A stretch of 64,000 bases of DNA. Origin: Progne subis subis (lineage: Eukaryota > Chordata > Aves > Passeriformes > Hirundinidae). The stretch lies in contig JAKJHU010000014.1 in NCBI GenBank assembly GCA_022316685.1, positions 6,939,001-7,003,000 of the forward strand, read 5' to 3'. Position 1 is the stretch's first letter, and each line of letters begins with the position of its first letter. Position numbers and translations under genes: made by a program. This document shows, in pieces, positions 43,673-55,830 of this stretch. The notes under the pieces were generated by a model. The model was not told where the DNA came from. It worked only from the letters and a program-made list of their open reading frames with translations, and ran no database searches.

Positions 43673-46600
43673 ATATTCTATTTTCTATCTGAAATTTCTA
43701 TTTTCTGCCTTTTAAATTCTTTTCTGCTCTATTTAACCTAAAGCGTCCAAACACCAAAATTTTCTACCAACACTTTTTTTCTGGGACCTCAGCTTTACAG
43801 CTGCACAGCTTTACACTTTGCACAGCCCTGCTACATCTTGCAAGGCAGTGTTCTACTCCAAAATATTTCTGCAGATTTTGAATGGCATCATTTTTAAATG
43901 GTACAAAAACTATTTGAGGGGGAATAGGAATCTTAAGAATATTTTTATTTCTCTTTTAAGCCCTTTAGAAACAGAATTGCTCTTCTCTAATTTTATTTCA
44001 CCACCAACAAAGGGATTATTTTGGTTTAGAAAGAAGAAGGTTGTGAGGTTGTATGGGGCAACATGGCTGAATGGGGCAAGAAATTATGCTGAATGAGGTC
44101 AAGGGACCTTCAAAATTAGAGCATCATAGTCTAAGATGTGAATGTTTTTACCATAAAACTCTCCCCAGCACTACTGTCAGTCCAACCATTTTAAGAGGGT
44201 GACATTATCAGAAGTCACTGCACTGCCCTTATTCTCCTCCCATCAAAATCAATTGGGTTTTCTCTAGGACTGGAAACAGACCAAAGAAAATTCTGGATGC
44301 TCCTGAAAAATCTCATCTGCAACATGTATGGGGGTTTCCAAGAATTCATCAGTGGATCAGAGACTTGATTTGGTTTGAAACCTTCAAGCAAAGCATCATC
44401 AAGTGAAATCCTTCGACTGGAAGGTTCCCTTCCCATGGTAGAGGTTTGGAACGAGATGATCTTTGAGGTGCCCTCAAACCCAAACCGTTCTGTGTTTCTG
44501 TGAAATTTATGAGCACAAATGCATTACATGTTTAGAATTCCTGTCCAGAGAAAGCATGGAAGCCATCCAGGCTGGACAAGCACAGCCTTCAGCTCCAGGG
44601 TTCAGCTGCCAATTGCACTGTGCATATTTAATCAAGTGCACTATTGTTTCTAGTGCCTCATTTAAATTCCTCAATTAATTAAAAAAAATCATAAATAACT
44701 CTTATAGAATTGTTCTGTCTCTGCCAAGAATAATTAAAACAATTTAGCAGAATGAACCTCCTAATTGTTCGTGTTCAGCATTCCTAATTCACCGTAAAGC
44801 TGGATGCTCCTACAGGGAGCAAATCACTGTTGTATCTTCTGTAGTTTATATTTTTTCTGGATGAAACTTGGAGCACTTTGCTCACATCTTCTCTGACCTT
44901 TCTGGGATTATCTCACACACTTTTTCAACAAATGAAAGACTTCACTTTTGCCCAATCTGTGTTTATAACAGATCCATTTCTCCACGAGATATTAGTTGGT
45001 TCATCTATTCCCTCTCATTTTTCATGTTTTAGGAACAAGGCAAATGGGAACAGTGGCTGGATGTGGAAAAATAACCTCCTTTTGGTAATGTGTTACCTTA
45101 AATATACAAATATCCCCAAAAGTGAGATATTCAGAATGCCTGTCTCACTTTCAAAATTCAAAGTATTGTCTAATTTTCATCAGGAGCCCCGGAATGCAGA
45201 TCCATGACTGCTTGGGATATGCAAAGAGTGTTGAAGGTGCCTTGGAGGAGCAATATCTGCAGGAACGGTGACCAATACCCAAGGAGAGAATTTCCTGTAA
45301 GACCGGAGCTATTTTAACTTCCTTTTAACCTGTGCCTTCTCAAATGGCTCCTGACAAGTCTGCAACCGTGCCTGTAAATAAAACATGAACTACCTGAGGT
45401 TGAGAGGAAAATTATTGATTGCAGGGATTTTGTGTCTGATCCTCATCCTGCTCCTTTCCAAAATGGCTCAAGCCACAAATCCCAGGAGCAGGAGCTGTGG
45501 TCAGCAAAGGGAAGACACTCAAAGAGAAAAGTAGGGGAGAACTCACCATCCTCTGAGGATATTGGACACATTTCCACCTGGTTTGCCCTACCCAGGGCAA
45601 AACTGCCTTCATTGGCAATAATTCTGCTGTTCTAAAACAATCTAAATATAATAATATATTAAAAAAACCCACACAAACCACATTGTAAAGAACACAGGAC
45701 CTTGTCCCTTTATAAATTTTGCTGCTTATAGACAACAATTTATTGAATACCTAAGATTTATTTTTTTTTTAATTTCTGACCTATTTTTTTTCTCTTTTTC
45801 ATGGGACATCTCAAAATTAGCAGATTTTATCAGTCCAATCTTTCAACAATTTCCATGTTGCAGAGGGATCCCTTAGCAAAATGATAAGAAAAAAGCCTCA
45901 AAATGTTAATTTGCCTTTAGATCATAAAATCAGTTTTTCTTTGGTTTCCATTTTTAGTGCTTTATTTTTTTTTTCTAAATGATGAACTGGACATTTCTGC
46001 CTACAAACCCTCCAGCTTCCTAGAGGTAATTTGGCATCACATTTTGGGAAAAAAAGAGTGGGTTCATGGGCATAATTTAGGAAAATGTCACGCAATCAAG
46101 AGTCATCAAGTCCATCTCTCTTCCCTAAGACCTGATCAGATAAATATCCTTCCTTGTTTATGGAACTCCTACTTCCCAAAAATTCTGTAATGCCTGAGCA
46201 GAATCATCATGCCTGTGATTTAATCTCGATACCTCTTGTCCTGACACAACAAGCAAGGGGTTTTTTCCTTCTTTTCGAGAGCATTAAAAAATAGTGATTC
46301 AGCATGGTTGTTTTTTTAAGTGTTTTTTTATTTTTTGCCTGCTTTAGGAAAGGGTAATGCAGATGATGAATGGGAGCACTCAGTGGTAGAAGAGAAATGA
46401 TTTGCACTTAGTGCTTGAAATGTGTGACTCGTAGCGCTGCATAAACACCAAAAAAAAAAAAATATATATAAAACTTTAGATGAAATATAAAACACTGAGC
46501 CAATGTTGCTGCTTTAACCCCTGTCAGACATCCCCCATATTTTTTGCTACTCGTGAAGCATTTGCAAACAGGTTTTCTGTGCACTAAGACCACCTTTGTT

Positions 46601-46789
46601 TTAAAACCAATATTACAAATCAATTAATTTAGGAAAGAACTGACCTTATGACTTAAATCCTGTGTGTTGTCTCATGATGGGAATGTTAAAATTTGGAGGA
46701 GTTATGAGCTATTTATTTTTTTGATTCTAAAGTCCATCCTCAAGGTTTAGCAAAACTTTAACCTTGACCTGACAGTTCTATGCCAGGCT
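43673..46789. other. Host non-coding DNA with one CR1 end
   Basis: Apart from the CR1 end at 44395-44503, I recognise nothing. ORFs are short, with no domain pattern. Confidence 0.5.
44395..44503 (+). repeat. CR1 LINE 3' end, sense
   Basis: CCCTTCCCATGGTAGAGGTT, GGAACGAGATGATCTTTGAG and CAAACCCAAACCGTTCTGTG, then TTTCTGTGA, identify the terminus. Confidence 0.82.
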
Positions 46790-47074
46790 TTGGATTGGGA
46801 ATGGAAATGTTGAAAGGGTTTTAAACTGAAAGAGAGGAGGTTTAGATGGGATATTGGGAAGGAATTCCTCCCTCTGAAGGTGGGAAGGCCCTGGAATAGA
46901 ATTCCCAGAGAAGCTGTGGCTGTCCCTGGATCCCTGGAAGTGTCCAAGGTCAGGTTGGAGCAGCCTAGGACAGTGTCCCTGCCCATGGCAGGGGTGGCAC
47001 TGGATTGGTCCCTTCCAGCCCAGACCATTCCATGATTCCATGATTCCATGATTCCATGATTCCATGATTCCGTG
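46790..47074 (+). repeat. CR1 LINE 3' end, sense, with six-unit ATTCCATG tail
   Basis: AGGGTTTTAAACTGAAAGAG, GGTTTAGATGGGATATTGGG, CAGAGAAGCTGTGGCTGTCC, TGTCCCTGCCCATGGCAGGG and CCCTTCCAGCCCAGACC occur in order. They end in six 8-bp units (five ATTCCATG, one ATTCCGTG) at 47027-47074. CR1 elements characteristically end in short 8-bp repeats instead of poly(A). This is the best preserved CR1 tail in the window. Confidence 0.93.
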
Positions 47075-50000
47075 AAAATGTGCTGCACACTACCCCCCAA
47101 AGGGCACTCCCCACAAAGGAACACCAGGCACGGCTGATGAAGGTGTGTTCCGGTGGGAAACATCTCCAGAGACACAATGCAGGTGCTTTATCATCGTACT
47201 TGGGATTGCAGGGAGATCCTGAGACCACCTCCTCCTGCAGCAAACACTGCTAGCCCCAGACACCGCTCCCCAGGCGTTAATCCTTTAATTTATTCCCTGC
47301 TAATGTACAGCCAGCTCGCCCCCTCCCAGCACAAATCCCTTTTTATATTTTGAGATGCCCTGAAATACGTTCTGGTGCGGATTTTTGTATTTATGCAGCT
47401 TTTGATAATATCATTTATCACGTGTTTGTGAGGAACAGCCACCTGGTCCCACTGGGGAGCATGAATCCCACTGCTGCATGGATGACAGATCCTGGAGAAA
47501 ATCTTGGAGAAGATAAAAGCAGCAGCAGCAGCTTCCCATGCATTTCTGGCTGCTTCTTGTTCCCAATAAGATGCTGTGACTCTGGGGCCAGGGCTCAGAA
47601 TCTTGCTGAGTTTTATCCTCATTTCCCATTCGGCACATTTTTTTTCCTCCAAAACCCCAATCTGGTATTTTCTCAAGGGTTTTAACAGAGTGGATCCACC
47701 TGGGAAACGTTTTAGGGAGAGAATTTAACGGCTCAGCCTTCAAACCAGGCCGCTTTTGTGTTGGGAGGGGGAGATGCAGATGTGCACACAGATACAGCTT
47801 CACAAAGGGATGTAACCACTAAACAGAAAACCAGGAATATTTGTAACAAATTCTCTCTCTGTCCCTCAGCTTTACTATCAGTGAGGAGAATTTTCTGTTG
47901 TCTGAATGTGTTATGTTTCATTACCCTAATAATTAAAATGTATTTTTACCTTCTTCTATTTCCTTTTTTTGTTTTGTTTTTCTAATTTTATTTGAAAATG
48001 GGCCTCTAATACTTGCAAATTCTTAAACATTTATGGATAAACCCATGAATCTGCAAACACTTGCAGATTTCCCCTGACAGCTTGAATTCCTACATTAAAC
48101 CTCATCTGGTAACTGCAAGTGTCAAAATTATTCCTGGTGTGCTGAATCAGCCTAACTTTGTCATTTCATCCAAGAGAAGTGAAAAATGAAAGTGAATTTT
48201 ACTGCTTCGTTGTTTGATACATGAAAACACATGTACAAATGAACAGCACATACAAAATTATAATTTTAAATTACATTAATGTATGTCCTCTGGAGAGTTT
48301 TGTGTGTCACCAAGCAGGTAGAGACAGTCTTCCCCAGTAACCACTATTATTTATTGATAGTTTTTTAACACCTTGAAAAAAATAATATCTGAGGTGGTAG
48401 GTTCAAGAATCACATTGAATGTTTCCTAAAATTTCTAATGAGAAATAGTGAAATGTCAGAAAAAGAGTGAAAAATGGGGAATTTCCTTTTTATGCCACCA
48501 TGTGAATATTGGTGATTCCTCTGTCCAAAGTTGTTAAAATTCCTTAAGATCTGACGTGAATGAAAGCTAATAATGTACATTTAATTAATGCAAATAAAAA
48601 TGCTTTTGGGGAATCACGAGGCTCAAAACAGTCAAATATCAGATATTCCATTATTTGTGCTTCTGACATGTTGTGGATATGTTAATATTTTATTCCCTGA
48701 ACCATTTCATCTCCTCTCCTTATCTCTTTCTCCCAGATGAATGTCAGTGAAATAAAATGCATTTTAAAGCATTGTGAATTTTCCATGATAAACTTCCTCC
48801 GACCATCCCTTGGGAACCTTTTTCTTTTTGGTGTGTTCACTGGTAGGGGTAGGAAAGGGAAAAAAACAAAACAAAACAAAACAAACCAAAACAAAAACAC
48901 AAAAAACCCAAAAAAAGAAAAAAAACCACCAAAAAAACACGAAAAAATACATTTTTCAATGTTATTTTTGAGCTTCTTTTCCCTTCCCCACTCCCTGGGG
49001 CCAGCTTGTACTTTGCCCTCTCTGTTCTTTCTCATTTGGCCTGAATCTCCTGCCATTTATCTTGGCTTCCACCAGTGCAAGGAGGCTGCCCTCTGATTCC
49101 AGCAGATTTGCTTCAGATCCAAGGAAATGGGGAAAATCTCTGCAGCAGAACTCGGGGCTTGATGAGGTTTGGGAATATTATTTATTACAGCCCACGTTCC
49201 TCCGGTGTAGAACAGACATCAGTCTCTTGCACCAAAGGTACCCCTGTGGTTTTAGGGGGAAATATTCTTCCATACTCCTTTGTTATAGTTTATTGACCGG
49301 TTGTTTGTGCAGAAAAATGTTTGGAGAAGATTCTGATCATTCCATTTTTCTCTTGGTGCCTCACAGAATAATCTCTGCTGGTTCTCTGCTGGTCTGGGCC
49401 TCAGAGAGATCCTGAAGGCCTGAGCGAAGCCACCCAGGTCTCCTTGGTTGTTTCTTTTCCACAACACTCCCAACAAGCGTGAAACACCAAACAGCACTCA
49501 AACCTCCCTTTTCCCGAGGTGAACCATTCGGGATGAGCTCCTGCTGGAACGTGCTTTGGGCTCTCCATCAAAACCTCCTGGTCGGCTTTGTCTGGATAAT
49601 GTGCTTTTACATCCCTACAGCCCTGCGAGTGAGGGAGCTTTACGGAGACCTGCGGTTCCACCAAGCAATCAAAGCCTTTTTGAGGCAACATTTTTGGGGG
49701 ATGATTGCCTCAATTTCCACTCCTCAGAAGCCCTGGGGCGGCTCATTGAGGGCTGTCATTAAGGCCCAAAGAGGAGCACATCAGCATGACACTGGATTAG
49801 GCCTTTTGTTTGGGTGTTTGAAGGTAGACACAAAGCTCTGCCAGGCTTTCCCAAAGCCCAGCTTTCAGCAGTCCTGGGAATGAGGTGGCTCTGACAATCT
49901 GAAGGCAAAATTTCTCACGGAGAGCTTTTACAGTCCTGAAAATTCCCAGGACACACCAGCTGAGATTGGAGGGAGGTTTGACTACCAGCCAGAGGGGGGA

Positions 50001-53000
50001 AAAAAAACAACAACAACAACAAAAAACCCCTACAACATTTTTCAAGTATTATAAAAGCAAAAGGAGAGTGAAGAGACTGCATTAAGATGTTTTCAGAAGA
50101 TCAATTCATGCTGCTTTATATCTCCCCTCATTTCAGCGCAGGCACACAGAGAACGTATTTTACCCATCTGGTTGAGTCTCCTTCCCTTAAATTGGGCTCT
50201 TTTTCGCTTGTCTTGCCTGGAAGTTTAGAAGAGGAGGCTGCATTTGCTTGAAAATGCCATTTAAATATGTAAGAGTTTTATCAGCAGAAAGCCTTCATTA
50301 TTGGAAAAACACGAATATGAGCCACTAAAGAGACTCCGAGCAAATGCGGGAGGTGAGGCTTACTGTTGCTCTGCTATCAGCGATCCTGAAAGGCTGGGGA
50401 GCCTGGAGGAAATTTAAATCGCGTTCTATCTTCGGCAGCAGACGTGCTGGGTAGGGCTGGAGCAAAGGTGTGCAGCTTAAAAGCTCTACAAACCGGTGCA
50501 GAAATGAAACCACCTTTCCTCCTCGGTGTTTTATGGCTGCTTCTTTCCACTTAATTTTATAGCCTGGCAAGGAGGATAATTCCTTGGATCTTCCCTGTCA
50601 TCTCCTACAAACATTTTGGTTTTGTTTAAACTCATCCTCATCTAACACCACTTACTCCAGGTTTTGCCTCAGGGCTTTAGAGGTGTTTAGTTTTTATTGT
50701 TCTCCTGTTGTAATCAGAAGTACAAACACATCTTAGATCATGGCAGGCTGTGTTTGACACAGATTCACACATCCACGAATTAGTTTGGAGCATTACAAGG
50801 AGAAAAGTGAGATTTAGGGCAAAGGGATGAGCAGAAGCAGGGGCTTTCTGCCCCCACCCTCTGCAAGACTTCAAGCAGTTCCTTTGAAATCTGGAACTTA
50901 TTTTCTCCTTGTGGAAAAAAAAAAAAAAAACAAAACCAAAAACAACCAAACCCAAACCAATTATGTCTACAGACTATAAAGGTTCTATACACCATTATTA
51001 CCAATACTAAGATGTGATGTAGCATTAAACTTACAAATGGGATTTTTTTTCATAAAGTATAAATAATTAGCATTGCTTTATTTCAACTACAACATCTGTT
51101 AGTTCTATTTTGCTGGTATTTTTGTTGCTGCTTTTTAAGATGCAGAGTCAGAGGAGAGAGCAATTAAATGATATAAAGTGCTTAATTTCATAACCTGGGG
51201 TAATTTCATGAAGAGTAAGAAAAAGAAAAATGAAGGTTGAGCATCAGGACAGGAGGTAAAGAAGCATCATTAAAAAAAAAAAAAATCTCTCAGGATATGT
51301 CATCACTTGGGTGTCTTAAAACTAGTCTGGAAAATTGACTTTAATGTCTATTCTAGGAAGGAACCATGAGAGTTTGCACAGGCTGGGCTGGAAAAACCTC
51401 ATCCCTTTGTTTTCCTGTTGTTTGCTGTGTTGTTCCCTGAGACATGACCATGCAAGTTCCTTCTGTTTGAAACATGGAAAATATCTGTCCTTTTCACAAT
51501 CATCATTTCCACTCCCATCAAGCTGCTATGAAGACCCCAAGCCATGAGCAAGCTCGAGGGGTGGTCTAAAGCCAGCAGTGAGTGGAGAAATCCTTCCCTG
51601 TCTCCATCCTGGGGAAAACATATTTCCCAACACACTCCTGCTGGAGCCCGCTGACTTCCAGAATGATCAGAATTAGTCTGGAAAATATTTCTAACAAAAG
51701 GCTTTGTAATCACATCTCCATCTTGGTCATAGCAAATGATACAGCAACAGCTGTTTCCTCCCAATTAATTGCATTTAATGGTGCCCAGGCTGGGGTGCAG
51801 AGGCAGCTTCTTCAAGATGAAGATGTCAAAACTAATGGAGTGAACTATCGCAAGGTGTGATTAATTCCTCAGCAAATATTTTTCTTTATTAGGCTGCTAA
51901 TTATATTACTTTCTGATCTCTCAGTTAATATAAATATTAATATTTGATATTTTTCTACTGCCAGGCACTAATAGCCAGCGTGTTAAAGCCAGCTCTCGTG
52001 GAGCTGTATTTTTTCTGGGTTTATGAGCTCGGAGCTTTGCTGCAGTCGGGGTGGGCTTAGTGCTGATTTCAGCACTGCACTCTGTGGTAGTCATAACACC
52101 TCCTATTAGTGCACCAGGGGGCCAGGAAAATCAGAGCCCTGATTATGCTGGGTGTGCTCTCACACAGAATTGTAGAGCTCTACAGTAGCTGCTCTACAGA
52201 AGCCAGATGCCAAAAAAAATAAAAAAAGAAAAAAGTTAAATTAGAGAATGTGTGAAAGTCACCGCTTTGTAGAGAAAATAAAGCAGCTGTGAAGGAAGGA
52301 ATCAAAATAGACAGAGCTCAGACAATGTCCTGTGTGCCAGACCAGCACTCTGGGGGGAATTCCATCCCAGCAGTTTACTCAGAGTCAATTTTTGTGAGAA
52401 AAATCTACCTTAGATGGAAATTTCTGCTCCCTAGAACTCTCCTGATCACACGGATCTCCTGAAAAATTTGCAGCTTGTGTAGGTCACCACAGCTCCATTT
52501 TTTTTCTTTATTGACAATCTGGTTTAGCTCTGAGTTTTCAACACAATTATACCACTTCAACACAATACGCCATTATAGCTCATTATTCACATTGCTAGGA
52601 ATGTTGAGGAGATAATAATTCATTAGTAACTATTGTAACAGAATTAATTAATGGAACACCACCAACTGTATCCGAACATGCCTTTTTTTTTTTTTTTTTC
52701 CTAGAAAGAAGAGAACCTGGGTAAGAATTTTCCTCTTATAAGGGGTGGGGACGGAAATATTTTCACCAAAAAAAAAAAATGTTCTTTCACAAAGGTTTGC
52801 CATGAGTTTGATCTAAAGCAAAGTGCTGGAAGAACAAAGAATGGTGAAGAACCTGAGCAAGGCGGAAACCAGCCTTGGTGGTGGCAGTGGACCTATGCAA
52901 ATATACCCTGGGCAAAGAAAGGGCTCATTAGCTCTGAAAGAGGGAAAAGAGAAAAGATTTACTCATTTCAGCTCAAGCCAAGGCTGGGAAGGTGTGTAGG

Positions 53001-55736
53001 TTTTCCTAGGTCAGCTGCTGGGCCTGTGGGATGTGGTAGAGGGCTGCTTTGTGAGAAATTAAAAAGACAACTATAGATATAAGTATAGATATATAATATT
53101 ACTGACTCCCATAATGTAATGGGACATTTTAAAACAGACTGTGAAGCTGCAAAAAATGACAGAAAATGCGAGTTGAACCTCCCATCGTGGCTGGGAGTTA
53201 AATGACATTCTTTAGGAGTTACTAGACAAGTGCAAATAATCCACAGCACATGTCAGTCTGGAATAATTAGGAGGATGAAGGCTGATGCTGTTGTGCAGGA
53301 AGCTGAGGTGGAACTAAAATCAGGTTTCAATTGTCAGGTGGCAGACAATGAAAATAGTTCTGAGGACAATTTAATGATAAACATTTGGGCCAGAACGAGT
53401 GGGGTTCTTTGATGGCTTCCCAATAGACCCTGCTCAAAACATCCAGTAATTCCAGTGTGGTTTAAGAAATTACGTCTGGCCTTGCTCTTGTGCCAAGATA
53501 AAATATTATCACTAAATTTCAACAAAATTTGGAATTGGAAGACAGTTTTAATGGCTGTTTTGGTTTTGAATCCAAGCAAAACATTGATAATCAGACTATA
53601 ATATTAAAATATAAAAATTCAAGGTTTATCTCTTATAGGAACATCCTTCACCTTTTATTCTCTCATGATATTTGTGCCAGGTGACACAATGCACTGCCCA
53701 CTGCCATGGGCCTGCCATCCTATTATCTCTTGCAAAGCATGATAACCTTTATTCTGAGATGAAATTCATTAAAATGCAGAGTTTAGCATTTTTAAACATC
53801 CTTTTCTATATCAAACTGTTGTCTGTCCGTGACAATGGAAGCGTTTAGCACTGTGACACTCTGATTGAGTCAAAAACCCCCCATATGTCAGTGTGCTGGA
53901 CCAGCTGCATTGCTATGAAATTATTTTTTCCTTGGTATTGGAAGCAGCTGCTCCTGCTCAGCTCCTGGATTATGTCATAACCTGGAGTGTTGTGTCATTC
54001 TGTACACTGAAGTTTGACATTTTTCATGTCACATTTACAGCTGATGACCCCACAGTCATTTGCAGTGGTTCTGATGTTAAAGTTTAGTGACCTGCTGGCA
54101 TTTGAGCCCTTGACCATTTCCCCCCATCCTCAATAACCTCATTATTCCTCTCCAATCACCCAGAAAGGAAGGTAAAGCAAGGATCACATTTGCTGATAGA
54201 GCAGCCTGCTTTCCGTGGAGTTTCGGAATGATTTGATTTTGCACAAAGCTATATCCTCTCTGCACGAATCCATAATTAATGACAGTCAATTGCTCCTGGT
54301 TTTGTTCATGCCAAGGTTATTTTGGACATCACTTTGGTTCAGAAAGCTGCAGCAGAGTCCTGTAAACACTCTTGGGTCACTGATGACAAGATTGCTGTAT
54401 AATTCTAATACATTATCTTCCAAGCTGTCCCTTGATGTCTCCACTATAGCCCAAACACTGTCTGCTTCGAGTGCCTCTATTTACAAATGGTCTCTGCTGC
54501 CCCGAAGTTTAAACACATTCTACATGTCTGGATTTAATTGATTCCCCTGAAGGAAACTTCTCAATAAAAGCTGCCCTTTTGGTTGCACAAATACCAGCAT
54601 ACCCAAAGTCAAATGGAGTTCGGTGTGAGAGTTTCGGGATCATCCACCAAACCCGGCCTGAGCTGGGAGCCCACGGGGTGGGGGATCCCCATCCCTGGGA
54701 GATGTCAGGACTTGGCAGAGCTGTTGGAAGAAGGGCTCAGAGGCCTTTCCTGCATGAGGTTTGCAGCCATCCTGGAAGAAGGAGAGGGGCACAAACACCC
54801 AGGAGAGTTTGGAGTGATTTGAGAGCCAACCCTGGCATCACAAACACCAGCACTGACCCCACTCCTGCCCCACCACCCTGCCCAGGAGCTTTTCCCCAGC
54901 TCAAAAATGTGATATTTTCTTTAATGTTGCTGCTTGGATGCAGTAAAAAATGGAATGACAGAGACCATGCCCTTTGTAGGGTGGGGCTGGAAAACTTGCA
55001 TTAGGAATAAAATAATTCGGGATAATTCCCTGAGTAAAGCATTTTGTGCTGACTGGAAAAAATAACCCCAAAAGGAATTTATTAGGACAGTCTTTCCGTT
55101 TTTTAACAGTAAGGATGGCTAAAAAGCTGGAGTAGCTTATGGATTTTTTTTTTTTTTCCTTGTGAAGAAAAGGCTTTCAAATATGATTAAATAAACATCT
55201 ACCAATATTGCTTTCAGGACAGGTGACCCTGGCTTGTGTTAGCAAGGACTGAATAGATGTGTCACATCTTTTCTTCCTTTTATTTACTCTTTGACAGTTA
55301 ATTTTCATTTTTTATAATAGCAACTTTGACACTTAAATCAATTCCTGTAGGTTGTATTTTGAACCTTTTCAATAAGATGAAAAGTCAAATACACCTGATT
55401 TTCCCTGGCTGTACCATTAGTTTCTTGAAGCTGACTTGCAGGCTATTAGCTCAAGGGTATTTTTACAATACAAAAAAGCGGAATTTTCTAAATTTTTAAG
55501 ACTTTTAAAATGCAAGACAACAATATAGGCAGGATTATTAGATTTTCAATGGGAAGAATTAGTAACTTGTTTATGTAACTAAAAAAAAAAAAAAAAAAAA
55601 ACCAAGAAAAATATTCCTAATCATTTAAACAGTAGTTTGGTTACAATATATTTGTGAAGACAAAGGTATTTGCTATGATAGCTGCAATTGTCGATAAAAA
55701 TGTAAAATTTGCCTTTTCCTGAGTGACCCATGCCAC
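47075..55736. other. Host non-coding DNA, nothing recognised
   Basis: No gene recognised across about 8.7 kb. Simple sequence: an A/C-rich stretch at 48860-48949 and A/T runs near 50916-50930, 52682-52699 and 55140-55160, plus A21 at about 55580-55601. The moderately long ORFs at 49479-49883 and 54579-55004 show no domain, no splice context and overlapping ORFs in other frames. Confidence 0.5.
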
Positions 55737-55830
55737 AGAACCATGGAACCATAAAGGCTGGAAAAGATCTTCAAGGCCGTCAAGTCTGACCAAGGCCCGA
55801 CACCACCGTGCCCACAAAGGAATACCATGA
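55737..55830 (-). repeat. CR1-like LINE 3' end, antisense
   Basis: CAGAACCATGGAACCATAAA, then GGCTGGAAAAGATCTTCAAG and GTCAAGTCTGACC, match the reverse complement of a CR1 terminus (the '...AAAGGTTGGAAAAGACCTC' subfamily type). Confidence 0.75.

Noticed and set aside
42948..43715. 255-codon Leu/Ser-rich plus-strand ORF and Arg/Glu-rich minus-strand ORF
   Set aside because: Translation of the polypyrimidine/polypurine array; pentamer repeats keep all frames open.
46778..47243. MESWNHGI-type repeat peptide on the minus strand
   Set aside because: It is the antisense translation of the CR1 3' end and its ATTCCATG tail.
49479..49883. 134-codon ORF with a hydrophobic stretch
   Set aside because: No family resemblance, overlapping ORFs in other frames, and no splice or promoter context.
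54579..55004. 141-codon ORF in GC-richer DNA
   Set aside because: No domain pattern; the composition explains the length.
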